A DNA stretch of 35,710 nt from a virus. Shown here one piece after another: positions 1 through 7,127 of this stretch. The notes below the pieces were generated by a model that saw nothing but the letters and a program-made list of their open reading frames with translations, was not told the DNA's origin and ran no database searches. Within the stretch, counting starts at the first letter, position 1, and every line of letters starts with the position of its first letter. The translations under genes and the position numbers were made by a program. The stretch lies in the IMG/VR virus record IMGVR_UViG_3300010885_052394, positions 1 through 35,710 of that record; one strand, 5' to 3'.

Positions 1-1
1 T

Positions 2-460
2 AACTATGACATCAAGATCATGGATCCACAGCAGATCTTGCATAACATATACTTTCCAGAAGTCAAAGTAGATCCAGTAGATACTCTAGTTTGCTCTCCG
101 ATTAGAAATCAAAAGAGTCTAGCTGAGATCGGAAAGTCCTTCAAAGATGGACTTGATAAAGAAGAGTGGGAAGAACTAGAGAGAAAGTACAAGATAGTCG
201 ACTACAGGACTCCAATAGATGAAGCTTTCAAGAGCTTCGAGAAGTGCAAGTACTTCATCGGCTATCAGGGAAGCTGCGCTTGGATAGCTAGGCTCTTTGG
301 AGTACCGATGACTATACACACTGCAACGAAGAAGTTGGCTTACTGGCAATTTCCATGGTGCGATGGGAGCTTCTGGAGCTTAGATGAGATAAAGAGTGAT
401 AGAGATGAGTACATTAAAGATCTACGTAGGGCACGATCCGAGAGAGCAGCTAGCATATGA
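2..460 (+). CDS. Glycosyltransferase-like protein, 5' end cut by window
   Basis: The frame is open back to the left window edge, so this is probably the C-terminal 152 residues of a longer protein. An ATG lies at 20 but has no convincing ribosome binding site. The segment IGYQGSCAWIARLFGVP, about 60 residues before the end, resembles the nucleotide-sugar-binding C-terminal part of GT-B glycosyltransferases of the heptosyltransferase (GT9) kind, where a similar Gly/Ser-rich turn is followed by an Ala-Leu-Gly-Val-Pro motif. That is a resemblance judged by eye. The end overlaps the next glycosyltransferase gene by 56 bases, so the two are probably co-translated. The likely role is to modify a glycan of the host surface or of the virion. 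The substrate cannot be inferred. Confidence 0.6.
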   Translation, partial: NYDIKIMDPQQILHNIYFPEVKVDPVDTLVCSPIRNQKSLAEIGKSFKDGLDKEEWEELERKYKIVDYRTPIDEAFKSFEKCKYFIGYQGSCAWIARLFGVPMTIHTATKKLAYWQFPWCDGSFWSLDEIKSDRDEYIKDLRRARSERAASI

Positions 461-1085
461 TGTATGCGCTAGCTCAATAGAGATACGCTCTTCTGCTAAA
501 GTCAACAAGCTCATGAGCGCTGGTATACCTGAGTTTACTCGTCCTCGAGAAGCTACTCAGTCGACCGACTTCACCTATACTCGATTCATGGTGCCCTACT
601 TGAACAACTACACTGGATGGGCCCTGTTCGTCGACTGCGACTTTATCTTTCTCGAAGATCCAGAGAACTTACTTCGACACTACCCAGAGCTGAGAGAGCA
701 CCCAGTCAGCGTCGTGAAGCACCCGACTTACCTTCCCCATACGGAGATAAAGATGGACGGTGTGAGCCAGCACTCGATGTGGAGAAAGAACTGGGCGAGC
801 TTGATGCTGTTCAACTGCGCTGAGTGCAGGATGCTGACACCTGAGTACGTTAACACGCATAATCCGGGGAGGGAGATGCACCAGCTACTCTGGGCTCCAA
901 GCATAGGATCCATTCCTCTCGACTGGAACTGCCTAGACAACTACTACCACCTAGAGAACCCAAAGGCCATTCACTACACCGATGGCGGTCCGTGGTTCGA
1001 GAACTACAAGGACACTCCCTACAGCTACTTATGGGAGATTGAGCGTCACACACTAGCGATCAGAATGAGCAATGACACCTTTTGA
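405..1085 (+). CDS. GT-A type glycosyltransferase
   Basis: This 226-residue protein has the layout of a GT-A glycosyltransferase. The N-terminus (KIYVGHDPRE, residues 5-14) is the usual first strand. A TRFMVPYL segment (59-66) comes before the metal-binding DxD motif FVDCDF, with Asp77 and Asp79. Near the C-terminus are IHYTDGGPWF and a Trp-rich end. Such proteins transfer a sugar from a nucleotide donor and occur often in marine T4-like phages. I chose the ATG at 405 because the family starts just before KIYVG; an in-frame GTG at 396 would add three residues. The gene overlaps the upstream glycosyltransferase by 56 bases and gp59 by 14 bases, so it is coupled to both. The acceptor is unknown. 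Confidence 0.8.
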   Translation: MSTLKIYVGHDPREQLAYDVCASSIEIRSSAKVNKLMSAGIPEFTRPREATQSTDFTYTRFMVPYLNNYTGWALFVDCDFIFLEDPENLLRHYPELREHPVSVVKHPTYLPHTEIKMDGVSQHSMWRKNWASLMLFNCAECRMLTPEYVNTHNPGREMHQLLWAPSIGSIPLDWNCLDNYYHLENPKAIHYTDGGPWFENYKDTPYSYLWEIERHTLAIRMSNDTF

Positions 1086-1686
1086 AGCATACAAGCTTTA
1101 CAACGCCATAAGCATGCACTTCACGACCGACTACGACTACTTTAAGTACAATGGAAAGACGCGCGCTTCGGAGTCCACATTTGAGAGTCGCAAGGACAAG
1201 TACATGTTCTATAAGCTCTCAAAGCACGAGGACCCCCTGACTTTCTTAGTGTCGAACTTCGTGGATGGAAAGAAGCTCTGGGTAGGCGACCTATTCAGCA
1301 CTGACAAGCAGCTAGCGTACAACGAGTACCTGAGGCGAAAACAGTCGTTGACATATTTGTTCGAGTGTGATATAGATAATCTATTGGAGGACTTTGACGA
1401 GAACTTCCAAGTACCAGATGGTGGGTACCCCCACCTACTAAATCTGCTTGTTCGCAAGAAGATAATGAGAGAGTCATTTATTATTATTCAAGACTGCGTG
1501 AGATTCTTCTCTTCTTGGAACAAGCAGATCACCGATCCAGTATTATGGCCTCAGATTGCCATGAGCTGCAGGAAACTACATCCTTTCATGAGTTATGAGA
1601 GAGATAAATATTGTGCTATCCTTAAAAATAAGTTTAAGGGTAATACATCGCAAAATACAACGCACATGGAGAATACACATGACTAA
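1072..1686 (+). CDS. 59: Loader of gp41 replicative helicase (gp59-like)
   Basis: The 204-residue product matches T4 gp59 (about 217 residues) in layout. An N-terminal YKLYNAISMHF stretch is followed by YDYFKYN, then SRKDKYMFYKLS, an FLVSNFV helix, and LWVGDL. These resemble the T4 protein as I remember it. In T4, gp59 binds forked DNA coated with gp32 and loads the gp41 helicase, coordinating recombination-dependent replication. The gene sits directly before gp32, its physical partner, and overlaps the gp32 start: the ATG at 1679 lies inside the last codons of gp59. The start at 1072 overlaps the preceding glycosyltransferase by 14 bases. No strong Shine-Dalgarno sequence is visible, which suggests translational coupling. 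Confidence 0.88.
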   Translation: MTPFEAYKLYNAISMHFTTDYDYFKYNGKTRASESTFESRKDKYMFYKLSKHEDPLTFLVSNFVDGKKLWVGDLFSTDKQLAYNEYLRRKQSLTYLFECDIDNLLEDFDENFQVPDGGYPHLLNLLVRKKIMRESFIIIQDCVRFFSSWNKQITDPVLWPQIAMSCRKLHPFMSYERDKYCAILKNKFKGNTSQNTTHMENTHD

Positions 1687-2572
1687 TACATTCGAAGCCC
1701 TCAAGCAAAATCGCAAGTCAAACTTTGATAAGCTGACTGCAGAGTTGACCAAAGTCAACCAGAACTACCAGGACAGCGGTGATGACAAGAACCAGTGGAA
1801 ACCAGACGTCGACAAAGCCGGCAACGGCTATGCGGTCATTCGTTTTCTTCCAGCTCCAGCTGGGGAAGACGTTCCCTTTGTTCGCATTTGGGACCATGGG
1901 TTCCAAGGTGATGGAGGTTGGTATATCGAGCGTTCGCTTACCACCCTCGGGAAGCCCGACCCCGTCTCCGAGTACAACACGAAGCTCTGGAACTCCGGGA
2001 TTGAGGCTAATAAAGAGATAGTCCGCAAGCAGAAGCGCCGCCTCTCTTACTACTCAAACATCTACGTAGTTAAGGACCCAACTCGCCCTGAGAACGAGGG
2101 CAAGGTGTTCATCTACAAGTACGGCAAGAAGATCTTCGATAAGATCAACGAGGCCATGCACCCACAGTTCAGCGATGAGAAGCCGATCAACCCATTTGAT
2201 CTCTGGGAGGGCGCTAACTTCAAGTTGAAGATCCGCAACGTAGCTGACTACCGCAACTACGACAAGTCGGAGTTCGACAAAGCCGGCCCACTTCTCGATG
2301 ATGATGAGGCACTTGAGAATGTTTGGAAGAGTGAGCACTCACTTCAAGAGCTCATCGATCCAAAGAACTTCAAGTCTTACGAGGAGCTCAAAGCGCGCCT
2401 CGAGCGGGCTCTCGGTGTAGCTGACAGCGCTCCTAAGACTTCTTACCGCGATGAGGAGGCGTTCCCAGCTCCGCAGAAGTCAGCTGAGCCAAAGGCAGCT
2501 CCGGTAGCTTCCGCACCGTGGGATGACGAGGACGACGACCTCAGCTTCTTCAAGAAGCTGGCTAAGGACTAA
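1679..2572 (+). CDS. 32: Single-stranded DNA-binding protein gp32
   Basis: This 297-residue protein coats ssDNA in replication, recombination and repair. Family landmarks are AGNGYAVIRFLP, NIYVVKDP, ENEGKVFIYKYGKKIFDKI and PFDLWEGANFKLK. The N-terminus has a basic NRKS patch like the T4 cooperativity (LAST) motif, and the end is acidic (DDEDDDLSFF), as in the partner-binding tail of T4 gp32. The ATG at 1679 is preceded by GGAG at 1668-1671, an ideal spacing. The frame runs further upstream to 1595, but those residues are not family-like. The protein contains no cysteine, so the T4 His-Cys3 zinc site is absent. All 13 arginine codons are CGN, unlike the structural genes. The stop overlaps the stop of the convergent tape-measure gene. 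Confidence 0.95.
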   Translation: MTNTFEALKQNRKSNFDKLTAELTKVNQNYQDSGDDKNQWKPDVDKAGNGYAVIRFLPAPAGEDVPFVRIWDHGFQGDGGWYIERSLTTLGKPDPVSEYNTKLWNSGIEANKEIVRKQKRRLSYYSNIYVVKDPTRPENEGKVFIYKYGKKIFDKINEAMHPQFSDEKPINPFDLWEGANFKLKIRNVADYRNYDKSEFDKAGPLLDDDEALENVWKSEHSLQELIDPKNFKSYEELKARLERALGVADSAPKTSYRDEEAFPAPQKSAEPKAAPVASAPWDDEDDDLSFFKKLAKD

Positions 2573-4995
2573 GCGCCAAAAGCGTAAGTACCGTATAGGG
2601 TATTATCCCACGGGTCCGGTTCTTTTGTAGGAGTAATGATGCCGGAGGATCCACCGCCTCCGGCATTTCCATGATTGACGTTGTTTATAGTATCACCCTG
2701 CTTGATGATGGTAGTGGACCCCCCATCTTGCCTGTCCCTGTTCAAGTTCTGCAGAGCTGACGCTGATGTCTTCTGAGCTGGAACTAAGTCGTCATCTTGC
2801 TGCAGCTCTTCTGGATGAGCTTTGAAGTAAGCTGCCGGATCTTCGTTGATCTCTTTCATCTTCCTAGCTGCTTCTATAGCTTTCTTCTGGTCAGCCGTGT
2901 ACAGCTCTTCTGGCACTTTCTTGTCATCGATCATGACCGGAACGTTACCTAAGAGAGAAGCGTGGTGGTCTTGCTCGGGAATTCCCATTCTCATAGCGAA
3001 GTCGTCGATCATGTTTAGAGACTTGATAGTATCTTCTTCTTGCTTTGCTTGCTCTTTTAGAATGCTCTCTTCGAAGCTGCCCTTCTCTACGTTTCCTGAA
3101 TTGAGCTTTCTTCTAGCTCCGGACTCGCGATCAACTCTACCGCGACCTCTCGCCCTGAAATCTCCTTTGTCAGCTAAGTTTCCGCGCTGAGCTTGCTGCT
3201 GGTCAAGCGATGCGCTGTTGTCTTCTGGAGATTCATAAAGTCCAGTGAAGTTACCCATAGCATCATATACTGGAGCTCCCTGAGCAGCTTGGTTCTTTTT
3301 GTCGACCTCTTCTTTAGAGAGCTTTCTTCCGGTGCTCGGGTCGAACTCTGCGTTTTTAGCGTTGTCCATTCCCCTCTCTAAGTCACTCATTGGCTTCTTC
3401 TCAGAGTCAGGAGATGCTGACCACAGACTTCTCAGCGCCTGCTCCGCCGCGGCCGTGATGCCACTTAATCTCTCTTTTGCGTCAGGATCCGATTCAGGGT
3501 ATAGCGGGCTGCCGTCTTCATCTTGATATATCTCAGCATAGAGATCTCTAGCAAAGCTAGCTATGTCGACTCCGATCGACGCGGCAGTTCCAGCTCCAGG
3601 TATAGCTCCAGCAACACCCGACAGCAGGTCCATTCCAGCTCCGACCCAGTCGCCTGAACCTAAGACCCTAGACAAGCCAAATCCCAGACCAACTAGAGCT
3701 CCAGCAATTGGTATCTTTCTTAGAGCTGAGCCTATGCCCTTCTTTGCCGCTAGCTTTGCAGCTACTGTAGCTATCTCCTGCTCACTCTTCTTGGTGACGG
3801 TCTTAGCTACTTTCTTTGCTACTCCGCTCTCCACTTTCTTAGCTGTAGTTGCTTCAGCATCTTTAGCTGCGGTCTTAGCGACGTTGGTCTCAGCTGATTT
3901 CGGTGCTTCAGGCTTTACTTCAGGCTTTACTTCAGGCTTTACTTCAGGCTTTACTTCAGGCTTTACTTCAGGCTTTACTTCAGGCTTTGGCTCGGGTTTA
4001 ACTGTATTCTCTACTGTAGTAGCTAAGCTCTCTATAGCGAAAGGTGCAGCTACGACTGCAGCTACTCCAAGTCCTTCTAGAACGGTAGCATCTTCTCCTA
4101 GACTTTTTAGAGTGTCCAGCAGCTTCTGACCAGCATCACCAGCAGTCTCTACTGCCGATGATAGCATCTCTTTTCTCTTCTCGGGATCATTCTCGCTATA
4201 GTAGGCTAGAGCGAACTCTACACCGAGGCCAGCTGCCGCGAACGCAGCGAGTATAGCTGCTTTCTTTCCGACGAACTTAGCTCCAGCACCAATAGCGCTA
4301 GCGAACTTGCTGAACTTTCCCCTACCAGCACCGAGCTTCATCTTTCTAGACTCGAGCGCAGCGCCTCTCAGCGGCTTTCCGTTCTTGTCTAAGTGAACTT
4401 CACCTTTGCCAGCTTTGCTTCCGGGTCTAACTTTTGTCTTTGGCTCTTCTACTTTAGGGGAGCGTCCTCCAAACAAGCTAGTGCCAATTCCAGCTAGACC
4501 TGATAGCAGACCACCGAATCCTCCTCCACTACCGCTATCGTCTCCTTGACCACCAGAACTTCCAGATGCTCCAGCTCCAGTTGAAGAGAATCCAGTCTTA
4601 GACTGGCTCTGCTTTAACTGCTCAGCTGCTCTGGTCTGAGCTAGATTGCTGGTCGTGAGTAAGCGATTAAGAAGCTCGTTGTTGGACTCGTAGTACTTCT
4701 GGTTAGATGACAGTATCGCGTCGAGAGTAGTTCTAGCTTTCTTTATCTCATCTCTTATGACAATTTGATCTTTTCTAAGATCACCTATATTCTTAGCTAC
4801 ATCCGACTCCGGAGCTAAGCTGGTAGTAGAAGATGCCATTACTTTAGATGCAGGTGTAGCCAGCGCAGCTCCGATCTGGGCTTTTCTGGTCTTGAGCGCT
4901 ATCAGCTCTTCTTGAGCTGCCGCGACTGCGCGGAGGTTCTTTCCCTCGCTCTTCTCAATGATCGCTTTTAGAATATCTGAGTTGTCGTTTGCCAT
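2569..4995 (-). CDS. Probable tail tape-measure / tail core protein
   Basis: The product has 808 residues. Residues 1-130 are charged and helical, likely coiled coil. Residues 134-177 are Gly/Ser-rich. Hydrophobic Ala/Gly-rich helices follow near 240-265, 305-325 and 430-490. A KPEV repeat lies at about 333-364, and the C-terminal part is polar with a Gly-rich linker. Hydrophobic helices within a long helical protein are typical of tape measures, which set tail length and pass into the host envelope. I did not recognise sequence similarity to T4 gp29. The main evidence is position: its ATG overlaps the stop of the frameshifted gp51-like reading frame (TGATG), just as the tape measure follows the chaperone in lambda-like tails. 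An internal hub protein is the alternative. Confidence 0.6.
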   Translation of the reverse strand: MANDNSDILKAIIEKSEGKNLRAVAAAQEELIALKTRKAQIGAALATPASKVMASSTTSLAPESDVAKNIGDLRKDQIVIRDEIKKARTTLDAILSSNQKYYESNNELLNRLLTTSNLAQTRAAEQLKQSQSKTGFSSTGAGASGSSGGQGDDSGSGGGFGGLLSGLAGIGTSLFGGRSPKVEEPKTKVRPGSKAGKGEVHLDKNGKPLRGAALESRKMKLGAGRGKFSKFASAIGAGAKFVGKKAAILAAFAAAGLGVEFALAYYSENDPEKRKEMLSSAVETAGDAGQKLLDTLKSLGEDATVLEGLGVAAVVAAPFAIESLATTVENTVKPEPKPEVKPEVKPEVKPEVKPEVKPEVKPEAPKSAETNVAKTAAKDAEATTAKKVESGVAKKVAKTVTKKSEQEIATVAAKLAAKKGIGSALRKIPIAGALVGLGFGLSRVLGSGDWVGAGMDLLSGVAGAIPGAGTAASIGVDIASFARDLYAEIYQDEDGSPLYPESDPDAKERLSGITAAAEQALRSLWSASPDSEKKPMSDLERGMDNAKNAEFDPSTGRKLSKEEVDKKNQAAQGAPVYDAMGNFTGLYESPEDNSASLDQQQAQRGNLADKGDFRARGRGRVDRESGARRKLNSGNVEKGSFEESILKEQAKQEEDTIKSLNMIDDFAMRMGIPEQDHHASLLGNVPVMIDDKKVPEELYTADQKKAIEAARKMKEINEDPAAYFKAHPEELQQDDDLVPAQKTSASALQNLNRDRQDGGSTTIIKQGDTINNVNHGNAGGGGSSGIITPTKEPDPWDNTLYGTYAFGA
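2639..2666 (+). terminator. Hairpin 67 bases after gp32, possible terminator
   Basis: ATGCCGGAGG and CCTCCGGCAT form a perfect 10-base-pair stem around an 8-base loop, followed by TTTCC on the plus strand. It could end the gp59/gp32 transcript before it runs antisense into the tape-measure gene. The U-tract is short, so intrinsic termination is uncertain. The hairpin lies inside the coding region of the opposite gene, where it encodes a Gly-rich linker. Confidence 0.45.
3911..3982 (-). repeat. Six perfect 12-bp tandem repeats (KPEV)
   Basis: The plus-strand unit GGCTTTACTTCA occurs six times without a mismatch, followed by degenerate copies. Read on the minus strand it encodes KPEV repeats flanked by KPEP and KPEA. 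The result is a stiff, charged linker between two hydrophobic parts of the probable tape-measure protein. Because the unit is a whole number of codons, copy number can change without breaking the frame. Confidence 0.95.
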
Positions 4996-5171
4996 CAGCC
5001 CTGTCTTTTCTTATTCTGTTCCTCGACATATTGCGATATCATCTCAACGTAGATGTCCCTCTCATAGGGGTACAGATTATTCAAGTCAGCTATTGAGTAT
5101 TTATGATGATGCACCAGCGCGAACTCTATTTTATAAAAGAGGGCCACGCTGCTGTACCCAGTTAAAGTGTA
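4995..5171 (-). CDS. 51: gp51-like extension of gp26, reached by -1 frameshift
   Basis: This frame is open from the slippery site at 5177-5171 to a TGA at 4997-4995 and codes for 58 residues. Fused after gp26 residue 228, it would give a 286-residue protein. It contains LNNLYPYERDIYVEMISQYV followed by a charged end, which resembles C-terminal extensions of tail-assembly chaperones and gp51. It has no ATG; a GTG near the beginning could give a separate 50-residue protein. The upstream frame is closed by a TAA before the slippery site. The TGA overlaps the ATG of the tape-measure gene (TGATG). In lambda the G/GT chaperone wraps the tape measure and recruits tube subunits. Separate translation from the GTG is the main alternative. 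Confidence 0.72.
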   Translation of the reverse strand, partial: YTLTGYSSVALFYKIEFALVHHHKYSIADLNNLYPYERDIYVEMISQYVEEQNKKRQG

Positions 5172-5854
5172 AAAAAATCTTTGAGCCCACTCAGCTTGAC
5201 CTCCTTCTTAGTTCCGTCCGGCATGAGAACTTCCGAGTCAAGTTCTACGACGGGCATTGACTTGAAGAACTCAGTCATCTTCGCTGTATTCTCCATTGGA
5301 AGTGATAAGATGAATGTCTCTAGCTCATCTTTAGTAAAGTCGCTGTAGACTTTATTGTCATCCATAACGCTGACTATGCAGTCGATAAACACCGAGAAGA
5401 CTTTATCTGGATCAGAATCGTCTTCTTCTAGAGATATAACTTGACTCAAGTTTGGGTAGCGCATCTTTATTGAGATGCTATCGTTGATCTTTATTATGCT
5501 GCTGTGACCTTCTTTGAACTTGACTTTAACTTGCCCTAGGTCTATCTTGAACGGCACTCTCTTTCCATCATTCTCTAAGAACATATCCACCTCATTACTG
5601 ATGGACACTTTTCTCAAGTTGACGAATATGTACTCGATATCAAAGATCGCTAGCTTATCTACGTCGATGTCATCGAATACGCAGTTGCGTATGATCTGCT
5701 TTAAGCAGGAGATGACCTCCTCTAAGTCATCTGACATCCTCACCATCAACAGGAGCTTCTCTTCCTGAACGGTGTACGGTCTAAAAGATATCGTCTTATT
5801 TGTAGAAGGTACTACCAGCTTGTATACTGGGTGCTTAATCTCTGGTAACGGCAT
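5162..5854 (-). CDS. 26: Baseplate hub / tail-assembly chaperone gp26-like
   Basis: This 230-residue protein resembles T4 gp26 (208 residues) and the T4_baseplate family. It has FRPYTVQEEKLLLM near the N-terminus (about 24-37), then a cysteine region and DIDVDKLAIFDIEYIFVNLR, the typical core. In T4, gp26 is needed for baseplate hub assembly. Here the gene lies between a tail-tube-like gene and a probable tape measure, the position of the lambda G chaperone. The C-terminus carries a T_TTT_TTT slippery site that would extend it with a gp51-like segment. A GAGG lies about 8 bases upstream of the ATG at 5854, and 17 bases separate it from the preceding gene. Confidence 0.8.
   Translation of the reverse strand: MPLPEIKHPVYKLVVPSTNKTISFRPYTVQEEKLLLMVRMSDDLEEVISCLKQIIRNCVFDDIDVDKLAIFDIEYIFVNLRKVSISNEVDMFLENDGKRVPFKIDLGQVKVKFKEGHSSIIKINDSISIKMRYPNLSQVISLEEDDSDPDKVFSVFIDCIVSVMDDNKVYSDFTKDELETFILSLPMENTAKMTEFFKSMPVVELDSEVLMPDGTKKEVKLSGLKDFFTL
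5171..5206 (-). promoter_or_regulatory. Slippery heptamer T_TTT_TTT with upstream SD-like sequence
   Basis: On the minus strand the end of gp26 reads GAT TTT TTT ACA CTT TAA, so T_TTT_TTT (5177-5171) is in the right phase for a -1 slip, two sense codons before the stop. A perfect AAGGAGGT lies at 5206-5199, 21 bases upstream. Internal Shine-Dalgarno sequences stimulate -1 slippage in E. coli dnaX, though at a shorter spacing. I saw no convincing downstream hairpin. Confidence 0.72.
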
Positions 5855-5871
5855 AGTATATCCTCATCACA

Positions 5872-6540
5872 TTAAAAATTATCTTTATTGTATCCCGGAG
5901 CTAATCTCTGGTCTATCTTAGGTAAGTTACTCTGACTCTGCGATGTCTGCGGTACAGTCGAGTTAGGTACGCTCTTCGTGTTCCAAGTATTGTAGGCCAT
6001 CACAATTGGGAGCCTAGCGAGTGAGTCGTTCTGCTCCCATCCAACTCCAACATCTCCCATCTGAACTGGGAACGCGTGCACTAGAGTGTAGACGGTGATG
6101 TCTTTACTATCGGGAGTCATGAAGTGAATGTCCACAGTTCCCTCGTACTCCTCTGGCCATGACCACTCACCGTAGTCGAGGCCTGAAGAGTTAGCTACGC
6201 CGACACCAATTCTACTCCAGTTATTAATCAGAGCCATCCACTTTGTGAAGAACTCAATGACGCTTCCCTTAGCGTCTATCATGAAAGAAAGCTGGACATC
6301 ATTGAAGTCCGCGCTCAGCGGTCTCTTCTCCGTCGTGCCGTATCCGGGAGTCTTGACGTTCTGAGTTCCATAGCTGAGTCCCGGAAGAGAAGCCGCATCG
6401 CAGAAAAAGCTAGCTTGCCTAGAGTACTCATTTCCAATTAGAGATGCCGGAGGTGTTATGGATACGTAGAAGTGAGATGGCTTAGCCAACCCGCCGAGAG
6501 CGCTTATAGCGCTTGTTATGTCATTTATTGAGAACGCCAT
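5872..6540 (-). CDS. Tail-tube-fold protein (gp19/gp54-like)
   Basis: The 222-residue product has the pattern of phage tail-tube proteins. KPSHFYVSITPP forms the first strand. The next segment is FFCDAASLPGLSYGTQNV, the usual Cys-Ala-Leu-Pro-Gly turn. FNDVQLSFMIDAKGSVIEFF and a Trp-containing helix (KWMALINNW) follow, and then the strands TVDIHFM and TVYTLVHAFPVQMG. T4 gp19 and the tube-initiating baseplate proteins gp54 and gp48 share this fold. Its location in the baseplate cluster favours a tube-initiator (gp54-like) over the major tube protein, but sequence reading cannot settle this. Its start overlaps the stop of the upstream gene by one base (TAATG). A TATAAATA box lies 166 bases upstream. 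Confidence 0.68.
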   Translation of the reverse strand: MAFSINDITSAISALGGLAKPSHFYVSITPPASLIGNEYSRQASFFCDAASLPGLSYGTQNVKTPGYGTTEKRPLSADFNDVQLSFMIDAKGSVIEFFTKWMALINNWSRIGVGVANSSGLDYGEWSWPEEYEGTVDIHFMTPDSKDITVYTLVHAFPVQMGDVGVGWEQNDSLARLPIVMAYNTWNTKSVPNSTVPQTSQSQSNLPKIDQRLAPGYNKDNF

Positions 6541-7127
6541 TATGCTCTTCTTATTTTGTTCTGTGAGTCTGAGTATACCTGCCTCTTGTTGACAGTGAAT
6601 CTCTCAAGTGGCAGGAACAGCGCTATATCCCACTCGTTCGATGGAACTAAGAGGAACCTAGTCTGAAGCTGCGAGAAGAGGTACCTCTTTACGCACGGTC
6701 TAAAGTATTTATACTTAGCTGAGCCGTTGAGCAGGTCGTACGACATCCTGAGCTTGGTCTTCTCATCGAACTTCTGGTTAGTTGACAGATCATAGAGAGC
6801 GTCCATCAACCTAGCCCTGAGAAGGTGAGGTAGGTAGTGGAGGTTCATTCCCAAGAACCCATCGGCGTCAACTGAGAATGGAAACACGAGTGGGAACTTA
6901 TCGTAGTAGGGCAGAGTGTCTTTGTGCTTAGCGTCGTAGGCGAACATGTACATGTACCCCGGCATCGGCTTCGTTCTCTGGAGCTCAGTGTGACCAGCGA
7001 CGAGCTTCTTCTCGTTGACTCTAGCTACTTCCCTAGCTTTCTCTCTGAACCAATCTCTAGAGTCCAAGAACCCCGGCCTCGCGAAGCTCGTCCTGCCTTG
7101 CTCGAGTATGTCAGCAAATAATGGCAT
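6540..7127 (-). CDS. 2: Probable DNA-end protector (gp2-like)
   Basis: This 195-residue protein has a highly conserved-looking core: GYMYMFAYDAKHKDTLPYYD, then FPLVFPF, GFLGMNLHYLP, RARLMDALYDL, FRPCVKRYLFSQLQTRFL and EWDIALFLPLERF. I associate this family with proteins called gp2, the DNA-end protector, in marine T4-like phages. T4 gp2 is longer, about 274 residues. It binds DNA ends in the filled head and guards them against host RecBCD. The T4 order of gene 4 followed by gene 2 on the strand opposite gene 53 is kept here and supports the call. It overlaps gp4 and the next gene by one base each. If it is not gp2, it is a conserved virion protein of unknown role. Confidence 0.52.
   Translation of the reverse strand: MPLFADILEQGRTSFARPGFLDSRDWFREKAREVARVNEKKLVAGHTELQRTKPMPGYMYMFAYDAKHKDTLPYYDKFPLVFPFSVDADGFLGMNLHYLPHLLRARLMDALYDLSTNQKFDEKTKLRMSYDLLNGSAKYKYFRPCVKRYLFSQLQTRFLLVPSNEWDIALFLPLERFTVNKRQVYSDSQNKIRRA
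6706..6713 (-). promoter_or_regulatory. Possible late promoter TATAAATA within the gp2-like gene
   Basis: The minus strand reads GTATAAATAC here, a perfect match to the T4 late -10 element. It lies 166 bases before the tail-tube-like gene and could raise expression of the tail genes downstream. It also encodes KYKY in the gp2-like protein, so it may be chance. Confidence 0.35.

Noticed and set aside
396-404. GTG start for the second glycosyltransferase
   Set aside because: It adds only three residues and has no better ribosome binding site. The ATG at 405 fits the family N-terminus.
1603-1610. GATAAATA as a late promoter for gp32
   Set aside because: It differs from TATAAATA at the first base, lies within gp59 codons, and gp32 is expected to be expressed early. 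Evidence is too weak.
1595-1678. N-terminal extension of gp32 in the same frame
   Set aside because: The added residues are basic and not family-like, and they overlap gp59. The ATG at 1679 has GGAG at ideal spacing.
3911-3982. Possible CRISPR-like array
   Set aside because: The copies are contiguous 12-bp units with no spacers and lie in frame in a protein.
3563-4129. 188-codon open frame on the plus strand
   Set aside because: It is antisense to the tape-measure gene and made of its Ala-rich and KPEV repeat codons read backwards. It has no start signals.
5098-5105. CATAAATA on the minus strand as a promoter for the tape measure
   Set aside because: It is one mismatch from the consensus, inside the gp51-like frame. 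Translational coupling already explains expression.
4958-5260. 100-codon open frame on the plus strand
   Set aside because: It is antisense to the tape-measure start and the gp26/gp51 junction, and its residues look like a random translation. The minus-strand frameshift frame explains the region better.
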